Positions 1 to 7,807 of a stretch of DNA of 14,576 nucleotides are shown one piece after another (the stretch's first letter is position 1; every line of letters begins with the position of its first letter). This DNA is from Sulfurimonas sp. UBA6014. Its GTDB lineage: Bacteria > Campylobacterota > Campylobacteria > Campylobacterales > Sulfurimonadaceae. A model generated the notes under the pieces. The model did not search any database. It was not told the DNA's origin and worked only from the letters and a program-made list of their open reading frames with translations. Location: assembly GCA_002428085.1 (NCBI GenBank), contig DJAA01000074.1:11767-26342 (forward strand), read 5' to 3'. A program made the translations under genes and the position numbers.

Positions 1-18
1 TAAAATATTGCAACAACC

Positions 19-45
19 GTCATTGCGAGCAAAGCGAAACAATCT
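19..45 (+). repeat. Dispersed REP-like repeat, copy 1
   Basis: A 27-bp element with core TCATTGCGAGCAAAGCGAA ends in CAATCT and lies just beyond the mqnE stop codon. Nearly the same sequence occurs on the minus strand at 14517-14543. A diverged form is at 14471-14494 and a degenerate one at 7660-7681. All copies sit between genes, downstream of stop codons. ATTGC and GCAAT at its ends give it weak dyad symmetry. It resembles widespread short palindromic repeats of bacterial genomes; I see no gene in bases 1-62. Confidence 0.7.
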
Positions 46-62
46 AAAAGAGACTTATAAAA

Positions 63-1124
63 TCACCAAACTTTTATCTCTTCATAAACACTATCGCGCT
101 CCACAGGGATAAATCCACTATTTTTTATAAGTGCTGTGAAGTCCAAAAGATTCACACCGTTTGCACTCGCAGCTCCAGCGGCTGAGTTTATGGACTCTTT
201 TTCTATGGTTCCATCCAAGTCATTTGCGCCGAATTCTTGTGCAACTAACGCTAAGTTTACGGTCGAAGTCACCCAGTAGGCTTTGAGATTTGGCACGTTG
301 TCGAGGACGATGCGACTGACTGCCATTGTTTTTAAAATCTCGTTTGCGGTAATGGGTGCTTCGATTTTAAGATAGTTGTTTTCGGTTTGATAGACAAGAG
401 GAATAAAGCAGTTAAAACCCCCTGTCAAGTCCTGTAAATCACGGATGCGCATCATGTGGTCGATGCGGTTTGCGCGGCTTTCGACATGCCCAAAAAGCAT
501 GGTGACATTGGATTTTTTACCGCGTTCGTGCCATTTTCTGTGAATCTCAAACCATTGGTCAGAGGTCACTTTGCCCTTACAAATATAGTCACGTACTTTC
601 TCATCAAAAATCTCAGCGCCACCGCCTGGCATGGAGTCCACCCCATTTTCTATCATGAGCTCAAGGATTGCATCGTAACTCATCCCATGATGACGAGACA
701 AAAAGTCAACTTCAGCTGCCGTAAGCGCTTTAATATGCAAGTGTGGATACTGCGTTTTTATTTTTTTGAAAATCCCCAAATACCAATCAAGTGTCACATT
801 AGGGTTGTGTGCAGAGACGATATGGACCTCTTTTGCACCACGTGAGTCGATATCTTTTACGATTTCCATGATTTCTTCGTGGCTCATGGTGTACTGATTG
901 GGATTTTTTCTCGTCGCAGAGTAAGCACAAAACTTACACACATCTGCACAGACATTTGTCGGATTGATATGGCGATTAATATTAAAGTATGTTTTTTTGC
1001 CATGACGCTCTTTGCGTTTAGCATCTGCTAATTCACCAAGCTCGAAAAAATCCATGTCGTAAAGACTCAATGCCTCATCAAAATTTATACGGTTTCCTGA
1101 TAATATTTTTTCTTTTATATTCAT
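63..1124 (-). CDS. mqnE: Aminofutalosine synthase MqnE (radical SAM)
   Basis: This 353-residue radical-SAM enzyme joins the enolpyruvyl product of MqnA (made from chorismate) to adenosine. The product is aminofutalosine, an early step of the futalosine route to menaquinone in the cytoplasm. The CX3CX2C cluster motif is visible at C59, C63 and C66 (NVCADVCKFCAYSA), followed by the family stretch GGGAEIFDEKVRDYI and by MLFGHVE. These features fit MqnE better than its paralogue MqnC. The length is typical. The ATG at 1122-1124 follows an AAAGAGA ribosome-binding stretch. The gene stands alone and is divergent from glnD. Campylobacterota respire with menaquinone and use this route. Other mqn genes are not in the window. 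Confidence 0.93.
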   Translation of the reverse strand: MNIKEKILSGNRINFDEALSLYDMDFFELGELADAKRKERHGKKTYFNINRHINPTNVCADVCKFCAYSATRKNPNQYTMSHEEIMEIVKDIDSRGAKEVHIVSAHNPNVTLDWYLGIFKKIKTQYPHLHIKALTAAEVDFLSRHHGMSYDAILELMIENGVDSMPGGGAEIFDEKVRDYICKGKVTSDQWFEIHRKWHERGKKSNVTMLFGHVESRANRIDHMMRIRDLQDLTGGFNCFIPLVYQTENNYLKIEAPITANEILKTMAVSRIVLDNVPNLKAYWVTSTVNLALVAQEFGANDLDGTIEKESINSAAGAASANGVNLLDFTALIKNSGFIPVERDSVYEEIKVW

Positions 1125-1175
1125 TATTTCTCTTTTATTTATTGTTTTACCATTTTGTATTCAATTAGTTTTTAT

Positions 1176-1227
1176 AGGTACGACTCGTGTAAAAATGTCA
1201 TGACCAGAGATTTTTGAAGTCGTACTT
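1176..1227. repeat. Imperfect inverted repeat in the mqnE-glnD divergent gap
   Basis: The arms AGGTACGACT (1176-1185) and AGTCGTACTT (1218-1227) pair with one mismatch. Inside them AAAAAT (1191-1196) pairs with ATTTTT (1210-1215), and the perfect palindrome GTCATGAC occupies 1197-1204. The whole could fold as an interrupted cruciform or RNA hairpin, or be a protein-binding site between the two divergent promoters. It lies about 50-100 bases upstream of the mqnE start and 85-135 upstream of the glnD start. Nothing else is seen in the 188-bp gap except the glnD promoter. Confidence 0.6.
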
Positions 1228-1283
1228 CCTTGCAGAGTTTACTTAATTACTCAATGATTATATCAAATTTTGCTCTATTACAA

Positions 1284-1289
1284 TATAAT
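1284..1289 (+). promoter_or_regulatory. -10 box of the glnD promoter
   Basis: A perfect TATAAT sits 24 bases before the glnD ATG, preceded by T-rich tracts (AAATTTTGCTC at 1266-1276). No good -35 hexamer is present at 16-18 bp, which is normal for the housekeeping sigma factor in Campylobacterota. The expected transcript start is near 1296, leaving a leader of about 17 nt. Confidence 0.6.
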
Positions 1290-1312
1290 GACGAAAAATT
1301 AAAGATTGCCCC

Positions 1313-3817
1313 ATGGATTTACTTTTACGAATTGAAGACATTATAGAAAAAAATGGCTCTGATTTTGAGCTCTCTAAACTTTTTAAAGCTTATATCCATG
1401 AGTATAAAACCTCTTTGCCTGAGCTTTTTAAAGAAAATCAAGGAAAAGATTTTCTGGTTAAACACACCAAAGAGCTCGACTCCATTATCTCTTTGATGTA
1501 TAAAACAATTTTGCGGCGTGTTTTTGGAAACTACATCCCCATGCGAAGTTCTATTCCCATCGCTATTGTCGCACTTGGAAGTTATGGAAGGGAGCAGTTA
1601 TGTGTCCATAGCGACATCGACTTACTAATCGTTTACAAAGATGTTGAGGGGTATAACTCCAAGCTTATTATAGAAAAACTTTTCTATTTAGCACTCGATG
1701 CAGGGCTCAAACTCGGACACAGAGTCCATGAAGTAAACGACCTTTTTAAGGCTGCACAGCAAGACATTACCATCAAAACATCACTTTTAGAGTCAAGGCT
1801 TGTTGTAGGCTCTCCATTTGCATGGCATGCAACACAAAAAGAGCTCAACAGAATCCGTTTGTATGAACCAAAAAAATTTATCCTTGCCAAAATAGAAGAG
1901 GCGCAAACGCGAAGAAAAAGATACCCTATCTCTATGCAGCCAAATATTAAAGAGGGTGTCGGGGGACTTCGAGATGCACAGCTCATCACTTGGATTGCAC
2001 ATACCATCTATGGCATTCTAAATACGCGCGATTTAAGTGAAGTTCTTTTTTCACATGAAGAGTATAAAGAGTACAGAATAGCGCTAGAGCTTCTCTTTCG
2101 TGTACGGAGTGCTTTGCATCTTATAGCTGGCAAACAAGAGGATAAATTACAGCTTGAATACATCCCTTTTGTAAGTGATTTACTCGGCATTAAAGATGAT
2201 GTGAAACTCTCTTCAAGAGTCTTTGAAGCACAATGGAGAATCAACAACTTTACCCAAATTTTTGTTAAAAAAATGGTACGAATCTACTTAGTCGATACAA
2301 AAAATATATCCCTCCTGAGAGAACACCGTATTGCGCAGGGAATTTACAACTATGACTCCAGACTTTATGCTTCTTATAAACTCAAAACAAAGCCCATTAA
2401 CTATCTGCTTAAAATTCTCGTTGCATTGCCAGACAAAGATTACCATTATGACGCAGGTTTTCTCAATCAGTTTACTTATGTGCATATCCCAAAAGCCCTT
2501 GATAAAACAACCTATTTTTTACTTGGCGAACTTTTAAAGAAAGAGCATTTATACTCATTTTTAAAACTGTTTTATGAAGCAGGCATACTCCATAGACTCT
2601 TTACTTCTTTTAGAAAAGTAACCCATCTACCGCAGTTTGACGGCTATCACACCTATCCTGTAGACTTGCACTCCATAAAATGTATCGAAGCCTTGGAACA
2701 TATTCAGGAGCCCTTTATACAAAATCTTTACAACGAACTTGATGCACAAGATAGATTGATTTTAAAGATTGTCATCCTTTTTCATGATGCAGGAAAAGGG
2801 AGAAAACAAGACCACAGTGAAGTTGGGGCAAGACTTATCGTCCCTTTTTTAAGAAATATAAAACTCAAAGAAGATGCGACAAACAGAGTAACAACACTCA
2901 TCAGATACCATGTCCTCATGAGTGGTGTCGCCTTTAGAGAAAACATACACAATGAAAAAACACTTTTCAAATTTATGTCTAATGTAGGTGATTTAAGAAA
3001 TTTGAAACTTTTATATATACACACATATGCAGATGTCAACGGTGTGGGTGAAAACACCTTCAATACGTTTAATTCAAGGCTACTGTATGAACTCTATCTA
3101 GGCTCACTTGAAGTGGCACAAAATAGTAACAGAATCACTGATGCAAAAAAAAGACAACTTATAGAGAAGAGAGTGCAAAACACTCCAGAATTTAAAACAC
3201 TTCCAAAAACCCTGCAAAGCAAAATCTTACGAGTCGAGTCCAATCTCTTTTTCTTTAAACATACACCTCAGGATATTATCAACATCGCCAAACGTGCACA
3301 AGAGACACAAGAGTATAGTTTTAATATCGAATCCTTAGAACCTCTCACTATAGAAATATATAGAAATATCCCCTTAAACATAAGCTATCTTTTAGCATCT
3401 TTGGGTCACTTAGATGTAGGCTCTATGGAAATTTACACCCTTTTTGAACATGTAAAATATTTTAAAATCGAGTTTATAGAAAATATTGATACAGATGAAA
3501 TAGCCGTTTTGGAACAAATCATAGAGAACTCTTTTGATATGTCCCGTCATGTGGAGATAAAACACATCAAACTCACCAATAAAGAGATAGAAATAGACTG
3601 CAATCACTCTATGACCCACGCCGAGCTAAAACTTAACACTACAAACCAGAAAAAACTCTTAGCCTACATCATGGACTGTTTTGAACAATTGAACATAAAT
3701 ATTGTTTCGGCTAAAATCTACAGCACAAAATACAGAGTCAGAGATACTTTTTTAATGGAAAAAAAAGATGGCGTGTGTGATGATGAGAGTAAAATCTACA
3801 GACTGTTAACAAACTAA
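1313..3817 (+). CDS. glnD: PII uridylyltransferase / uridylyl-removing enzyme GlnD
   Basis: GlnD uridylylates PII proteins when glutamine is low and removes UMP when glutamine is high, so it acts as the cytoplasmic glutamine sensor. The nucleotidyltransferase motif GSYGREQLCVHSDIDL is at residues 89-104, with metal ligands D101 and D103. The GVGGLRD signature follows at 215-221. The HD hydrolase domain shows DLHS at 451-454 and HDAGKGRKQDHSEVGARL from H491-D492. The C-terminal ~65 residues (IVSAKIYSTKYRVRDTFLM) look like the last ACT domain. An upstream ACT domain is less clear, around 705-770. At 834 residues it is slightly shorter than the ~890 of E. coli. The ribosome-binding site is weak. 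glmS follows after 15 bp. No PII (glnB/glnK) or amtB gene lies in the window. Confidence 0.92.
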   Translation: MDLLLRIEDIIEKNGSDFELSKLFKAYIHEYKTSLPELFKENQGKDFLVKHTKELDSIISLMYKTILRRVFGNYIPMRSSIPIAIVALGSYGREQLCVHSDIDLLIVYKDVEGYNSKLIIEKLFYLALDAGLKLGHRVHEVNDLFKAAQQDITIKTSLLESRLVVGSPFAWHATQKELNRIRLYEPKKFILAKIEEAQTRRKRYPISMQPNIKEGVGGLRDAQLITWIAHTIYGILNTRDLSEVLFSHEEYKEYRIALELLFRVRSALHLIAGKQEDKLQLEYIPFVSDLLGIKDDVKLSSRVFEAQWRINNFTQIFVKKMVRIYLVDTKNISLLREHRIAQGIYNYDSRLYASYKLKTKPINYLLKILVALPDKDYHYDAGFLNQFTYVHIPKALDKTTYFLLGELLKKEHLYSFLKLFYEAGILHRLFTSFRKVTHLPQFDGYHTYPVDLHSIKCIEALEHIQEPFIQNLYNELDAQDRLILKIVILFHDAGKGRKQDHSEVGARLIVPFLRNIKLKEDATNRVTTLIRYHVLMSGVAFRENIHNEKTLFKFMSNVGDLRNLKLLYIHTYADVNGVGENTFNTFNSRLLYELYLGSLEVAQNSNRITDAKKRQLIEKRVQNTPEFKTLPKTLQSKILRVESNLFFFKHTPQDIINIAKRAQETQEYSFNIESLEPLTIEIYRNIPLNISYLLASLGHLDVGSMEIYTLFEHVKYFKIEFIENIDTDEIAVLEQIIENSFDMSRHVEIKHIKLTNKEIEIDCNHSMTHAELKLNTTNQKKLLAYIMDCFEQLNINIVSAKIYSTKYRVRDTFLMEKKDGVCDDESKIYRLLTN

Positions 3818-3832
3818 AAAAAAGGCTTTATC

Positions 3833-5647
3833 ATGTGTGGAATCGTTGGATATATCGGCAAACAAAATACGAAAGAAATTTTACTTGAAGGGCTCAAGGA
3901 GCTCGAATACAGAGGCTATGATTCCGCAGGAATAGCAGTTTTGCAAAATAACCATTTTTCAAATTTTAAAGCTGTAGGTAAATTGGTTAACCTTGAAGAA
4001 AAAACAAAAGATTTTATAACAAAAGATTTTGCCGTTGGCATCGGTCACACACGCTGGGCAACACATGGAAAACCAACTGAGCTAAACGCCCATCCACATT
4101 TAGGCGAAAAATCGTATGTAGTCCATAATGGCATCATAGAAAATTATGCCAAACTCAAAAAAGAGCTCATTGAAAGCGGCGTTCATTTTTTAAGTCAAAC
4201 AGATACTGAGGTTATTGTCCACCAATTTGAAAAAAATCTTAAAGTATCTCACAATGCTTTTGAAGCTTTTTCCCAAACTCTCAAAGAACTTGAAGGTGCT
4301 TATGCGATTTTACTTGTGACAAAAGAGGAGCCACAAACTATTTACTTTGCAAAACATGGTTCCCCCATGATAGTGGGCATCAACGAAGAGGGGGAGAAAT
4401 ACTTTGCTTCTTCAGACGCTCCACTTATCGGGCATTGCACTGAGGTGAGCTACTTTGAAGATGGGGATTATGGCTATGTCACTGCTGATAAAGTGGCTCT
4501 ATTTTCCAAAAAAGGGGAGCAAAGAGAGGCTGTTTTTTCAACCCTTTCAAAAAACAAACTTTTTGCTCAAAAGGATGGATTTCGCTTCTTTATGGAGAAA
4601 GAGATTTATGAGCAAAGCACTGTGATAGTTGACACCATGATGGGAAGACTTGGTGATGAGGAGATTGTTTTTGATGAGATTGAGAGCTCTCTTTTTGATG
4701 GGATAGACGAGATAAAACTCTGCGCATGCGGCACCTCTTACCATGCGGCGTTAACCGCATCTTATCTGTTTGAACGCTATGCAAAAATAAAAACCTCAGT
4801 CGAGATAGCAAGTGAATTTCGCTACAGAGAACCTGTCATGACACAAAATACCCTTTTTGTTGTCATCTCTCAAAGTGGGGAGACTGCGGATACCCTTGAG
4901 ACGCTTAAAATGGCAAAAAATGCTGGACTTAAAACCTTAGTTATTTGCAATGTAGACAACTCTTCGATGGTTCGCCTTGCAGATGCGAGCATCCTTACAA
5001 GAGCTGGTATGGAAAAAGGGGTCGCTTCCACAAAAGCTTTTGCCACACAAGTAAGCGTTTTTTGGATGTTAAGTCTTTATGTTGCTAAACTTAAAAATGT
5101 ACTCAATAGAAAAGAGCTCGTGCGACAAATCGCCCTCTTAAGAGAGGTGCCTACTTCTTTAATCGTCGCAGATTCTATGCATGAGCGGATTAAACGTCTC
5201 TCAAAAAGATATCTTCATGGGCACGGATTTTTCTTTATAGGTCGTGATGTATTTTTTCCACTTGCCCTTGAGGGTGCACTCAAACTCAAAGAGATATCCT
5301 ACCTTCATGCAGAAGGATATCCAAGCGGCGAGATGAAACACGGCCCTATTGCTCTTGCGGACCCTGAGCTTTTCACGATCGCCCTCCTTCCACAGCATAT
5401 GCTTTATGAAAAAGCAAAAAGTAATGTCGAGGAACTCAGCGCTAGAGACTCCACGATTTGCGCTATTAGCCCTATAGAGTTTGATAAAGCGGATGATTTT
5501 ATACAAATCTCCTCTTGCGCAGACTATATGCTGGAGTTTTTTGAGATGATGGTTGTGGTACAACTTCTAGCACTTGAGATTTCCATAAGACTCGGCAACG
5601 ATGTTGATATGCCAAGGAACTTAGCAAAGAGTGTTACCGTAGAATAA
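3833..5647 (+). CDS. glmS: Glutamine-fructose-6-phosphate aminotransferase GlmS
   Basis: GlmS makes glucosamine-6-phosphate from fructose-6-phosphate and glutamine, the committed step to UDP-GlcNAc for peptidoglycan and lipopolysaccharide. The N-terminal amidotransferase domain begins MCGIVGYIG, with C2 as the nucleophile after Met removal. R74 (GHTRWATHGKP), N99-G100 and D124 fit the glutamine site. Two sugar-isomerase domains follow: CACGTSYHAALTASYLFE, SQSGETADTLETLK and STKAFATQ, then EGALKLKEISYLHAEGYP. It ends PRNLAKSVTVE with the conserved Lys at 599. All 604 residues align in length with the family (609 in E. coli). The ATG is fixed by C2. The AAAAAAAGG before it is a usable ribosome-binding site. 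It is co-transcribed with glnD over a 15-bp gap. No glmS ribozyme could fit in that gap. Confidence 0.97.
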   Translation: MCGIVGYIGKQNTKEILLEGLKELEYRGYDSAGIAVLQNNHFSNFKAVGKLVNLEEKTKDFITKDFAVGIGHTRWATHGKPTELNAHPHLGEKSYVVHNGIIENYAKLKKELIESGVHFLSQTDTEVIVHQFEKNLKVSHNAFEAFSQTLKELEGAYAILLVTKEEPQTIYFAKHGSPMIVGINEEGEKYFASSDAPLIGHCTEVSYFEDGDYGYVTADKVALFSKKGEQREAVFSTLSKNKLFAQKDGFRFFMEKEIYEQSTVIVDTMMGRLGDEEIVFDEIESSLFDGIDEIKLCACGTSYHAALTASYLFERYAKIKTSVEIASEFRYREPVMTQNTLFVVISQSGETADTLETLKMAKNAGLKTLVICNVDNSSMVRLADASILTRAGMEKGVASTKAFATQVSVFWMLSLYVAKLKNVLNRKELVRQIALLREVPTSLIVADSMHERIKRLSKRYLHGHGFFFIGRDVFFPLALEGALKLKEISYLHAEGYPSGEMKHGPIALADPELFTIALLPQHMLYEKAKSNVEELSARDSTICAISPIEFDKADDFIQISSCADYMLEFFEMMVVVQLLALEISIRLGNDVDMPRNLAKSVTVE

Positions 5648-5658
5648 ACACATTCTAC
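5639..5658 (+). terminator. Hairpin overlapping the glmS stop codon
   Basis: The perfect 7-bp arms GTAGAAT (5639-5645) and ATTCTAC (5652-5658) flank a 6-nt loop (AAACAC) and include the glmS stop codon. A T-containing tract (CTATGTTTTATC) begins only about 3 bases later. It is plausible as the 3' end of the glnD-glmS transcript, but the stem is A/T-rich and the U-tract is broken, so termination may be weak. Confidence 0.45.
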
Positions 5659-5712
5659 AACTATGTTTTATCACTTTTACATAATTTCACTAAAAATTTA
5701 AATTTATTTTGC

Positions 5713-5718
5713 TATTAT
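5713..5718 (+). promoter_or_regulatory. -10 box of the diguanylate cyclase promoter
   Basis: TATTAT is preceded by TGC (an extended -10, TG at 5710-5711) and by the T-rich run AATTTATTTT. The layout is typical of Campylobacterota housekeeping promoters. The transcript would start near 5725, about 23 nt before the ATG. The gene therefore seems to have its own promoter, separate from glnD-glmS. Confidence 0.55.
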
Positions 5719-5747
5719 GTATTAGAAATTATACTTAAAGTGAAATT

Positions 5748-7598
5748 ATGCAAACTAAATCGAAACTTCTTCTCATAGTAGCTTTTATGCTCCTTGGATT
5801 AACCACAGCGACCATCATAAATGTTTCATTAAATTTTAGAGATTACAGCATAAACAGCGCCGTTGAAAAATCAAAACTTGCCGCCAACATCGTAAAAGAC
5901 GGACTCACCGCTCACATGGTCAATGGCACCATGGACAAGAGAGAGTATTTTTTAAATGAAATAGCCCATAAAGACGAGATTAAAGCATTGTGGGTTATAC
6001 GTTCACAAAGCGTTATCAACCAGTATGGAGAGGGACTTCACAACGAAACCGTTCGAGATGCCATAGATGAAGAGGTACTCAAAACTGGAAAAACCATTCA
6101 AAAGATTACAGAAAAAACAGATAGAATCATCCTGAGAATGACGATTCCTTACACTGCAAATTCAAATACGGGTTCTGTTAACTGCTTAAGCTGTCATAAC
6201 GTCCAAAAAGATGACACGCTTGGTGCCATCAGTATGGAATTTGACATAAGCAATATGAGAAATAGTGGAATGTATACTATTATTAAAATACTAGGGATAA
6301 ATCTCCTTTTCATATTTATCACACTCATTTTAATCAACTACTATGTAACTCCGTACTTGAAACTTTTTTCAAACCTTCAAGAGGGGATAAAAAAAGCCCA
6401 TAGCGGAAACTTTACCCATTATTTTGAAACAACCGTTTCTGGAGATGCAAAAAATATTGTCTCTCACATGAATACTCTTTTTAGAAAAATGCAAGAAACC
6501 TTTGGAGATATAAAACACAACCTCTCAACATTCATCCCTCAAGGGTGTATATCTTCAGCTGATCCACTTTATGAAGCAAAAGTTATTATTGGTGAGTTGT
6601 CTGATATTTATAAATTTAAAAAAACGATAGAGCTTGACTCCTCTAAGACGATGGTTTATTCAAGAATCACAGATATTTTAAAGACAAAATATGGCATCGA
6701 AAATTTTACACTCTATGAAATAGATACTTTGGAAAAAACCAGAAAACTCATCTCAACCTCTTCAGAGGAGGCTAGTATTTGTTTCAAAGAAGTCGATACC
6801 AATGCAACTTTATGCAGAGCACATAGAACAAAAACAGAGGTTATCTCAAGCGAATTTGTCAATCTGTGTCAGACATGTAATGCTAGAGAAGCAGAATATC
6901 TCTGCATCCCTTTTGTTATAAATAGCAGCTCTTCTCTTGTAATATCTATTTATGATTTAAATGACAACCAATTGAGTGAAATCAATTTTTTTATGGCAAG
7001 CATCAAAAATTATCTTGAAGCCGCCAAGCCTGTCATAGAGAGTAGAATCTTGCTTAACAAACTCCGTGATACCTCACTAAGAGATGCCATGACAGGACTT
7101 TACAATCGAAGATTTTTAGAAGAGTTTATTGACACCATGATGAATCAAGCAAAAAGAAAAGATGAAGCATACTCCATTCTTATGCTAGATGTCGACTTCT
7201 TTAAGATGGTCAATGACTCTTATGGACATGATGTAGGGGATCTTGTCATCGTAGAAATAGGTAAAGTGCTCAAAGAAAATGTCCGTATTTCAGACCTTGC
7301 CATCCGTTATGGAGGGGAAGAGTTTGTGATTTTACTGCACAATGCCAGCGATGAAGGGACTCAAGAAATTGCTAAAAAAATACACTCAGCATTTGCAAAT
7401 CTCATCTTTGAAGTCGCAGACAAAGAAACCATACAAAAAACCATCAGCATCGGTATATCAAAATATCCAAAAGATGGCGACACCATCTGGAAATGCATTA
7501 AGTTTGCAGATACAGCACTTTATAGAGCTAAAACAACAGGCCGAAATAAAATAGTAACTTATACAGCAGAGATGTCCCAAAGAGAAGACGTAAGATAA
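5748..7598 (+). CDS. Membrane diguanylate cyclase with haem-c and Cys-rich sensor regions
   Basis: This predicted inner-membrane enzyme (616 residues) makes c-di-GMP. Residues 6-28 form a first membrane segment, 29-177 a periplasmic region and 178-199 a second membrane segment. The periplasmic part carries CLSCH (C146, C149, H150), a covalent haem-c motif, followed by DTLGAISMEFDIS as in Tll0287-like/DUF3365-type sensors. A HAMP-like linker spans about 200-255. A cytoplasmic sensor region resembling GAF (about 295-430) holds C345, C356, C374, C377 and C386, which could bind metal or a cofactor. The GGDEF domain starts near 440 with DAMTGLYNRR, has D481 and D483, and carries the active-site variant GGEEF (522-526). 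The inhibitory RxxD site is intact (R513-D516). It is a single-gene unit converging on mrp. The likely cue is redox state or a small gas, by inference. Confidence 0.85.
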   Translation: MQTKSKLLLIVAFMLLGLTTATIINVSLNFRDYSINSAVEKSKLAANIVKDGLTAHMVNGTMDKREYFLNEIAHKDEIKALWVIRSQSVINQYGEGLHNETVRDAIDEEVLKTGKTIQKITEKTDRIILRMTIPYTANSNTGSVNCLSCHNVQKDDTLGAISMEFDISNMRNSGMYTIIKILGINLLFIFITLILINYYVTPYLKLFSNLQEGIKKAHSGNFTHYFETTVSGDAKNIVSHMNTLFRKMQETFGDIKHNLSTFIPQGCISSADPLYEAKVIIGELSDIYKFKKTIELDSSKTMVYSRITDILKTKYGIENFTLYEIDTLEKTRKLISTSSEEASICFKEVDTNATLCRAHRTKTEVISSEFVNLCQTCNAREAEYLCIPFVINSSSSLVISIYDLNDNQLSEINFFMASIKNYLEAAKPVIESRILLNKLRDTSLRDAMTGLYNRRFLEEFIDTMMNQAKRKDEAYSILMLDVDFFKMVNDSYGHDVGDLVIVEIGKVLKENVRISDLAIRYGGEEFVILLHNASDEGTQEIAKKIHSAFANLIFEVADKETIQKTISIGISKYPKDGDTIWKCIKFADTALYRAKTTGRNKIVTYTAEMSQREDVR

Positions 7599-7624
7599 CA
7601 ACGCAATAGCACATCAAACGTGCA

Positions 7625-7645
7625 TTCCCACGTACAGCGTGGGAA
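7625..7645. repeat. CCCACG hairpin, REP-like
   Basis: The perfect 8-bp arms TTCCCACG (7625-7632) and CGTGGGAA (7638-7645) flank the 5-nt loop TACAG. It lies 26 bases after the diguanylate cyclase stop. The stem is G/C-richer than the surroundings and could terminate or protect the transcript, but no U-tract follows on the plus strand. Sequences of the type CATTCCCACG..CGTGGGAAC are common dispersed repeats in proteobacterial genomes, as I recall, so a repeat element is as likely as a terminator. Confidence 0.6.
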
Positions 7646-7659
7646 CAAAAAAACACCCT

Positions 7660-7681
7660 TCATTGTGAGCAAAACAAAGCA
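7660..7681 (+). repeat. Degenerate copy of the dispersed REP-like repeat
   Basis: TCATTGTGAGCAAAACAAAG continues to CA at 7681. It matches the copy at 20-41 in 18 of 22 positions. All four differences are transitions, and three are C-to-T or G-to-A changes relative to copy 1. It sits between the CCCACG hairpin and the 106-bp module in the convergent gap. It reads as a decaying member of the same family. Confidence 0.5.
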
Positions 7682-7701
7682 CCACACCAAACAAAGTTAC
7701 C

Positions 7702-7807
7702 AAAAAGTTAAAAGAGTGATGCAATTGCAAGAAGCATAGAGAAGAAGCGTACTAATGTACGTGACGAGCGTAGCGACACAGCAAGTGCGTCGCTATTTTA
7801 ACTTTTT
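7702..7807. repeat. 106-bp module bounded by perfect 12-bp inverted repeats
   Basis: AAAAAGTTAAAA (7702-7713) is the exact reverse complement of TTTTAACTTTTT (7796-7807). The 82 bp between hold further dyads: GCAATTGC (7721-7728), CGTAC-TAAT-GTACG (7748-7761), and TAGCGAC/GTCGCTA (7771-7777 and 7789-7795) around an 11-nt loop. The right arm overlaps the mrp stop codon (7806-7808). The plus strand is open for 29 codons from 7712 to 7798, with TAA in each arm and no start codon. Possible readings are a small non-autonomous mobile element, or a bidirectional terminator shared by the convergent genes. Confidence 0.6.

Noticed and set aside
456..845. 129-codon open frame on the plus strand inside mqnE
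   Set aside because: It is antisense to a clearly conserved enzyme, has no family motif and no good ribosome-binding site, and is explained by codon structure of the opposite strand.
63..1124. Assignment of the first gene as mqnC (cyclic dehypoxanthine futalosine synthase)
   Set aside because: The CX3CX2C context and the GGGAEIFDEKVRDYICKGKVTS region read as MqnE. MqnC carries a different sequence after GGGAE.
3818..3832. glmS ribozyme or leader control between glnD and glmS
   Set aside because: The gap is only 15 bp, far too short for the ribozyme.
5201..5563. 120-codon open frame on the minus strand inside glmS
   Set aside because: It lies antisense to the second sugar-isomerase domain of GlmS and has no recognisable domain or initiation site.
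7712..7801. 29-codon open frame in the 106-bp module as a small gene
   Set aside because: It has no start codon or ribosome-binding site in frame. Reported only as a property of the repeat module.
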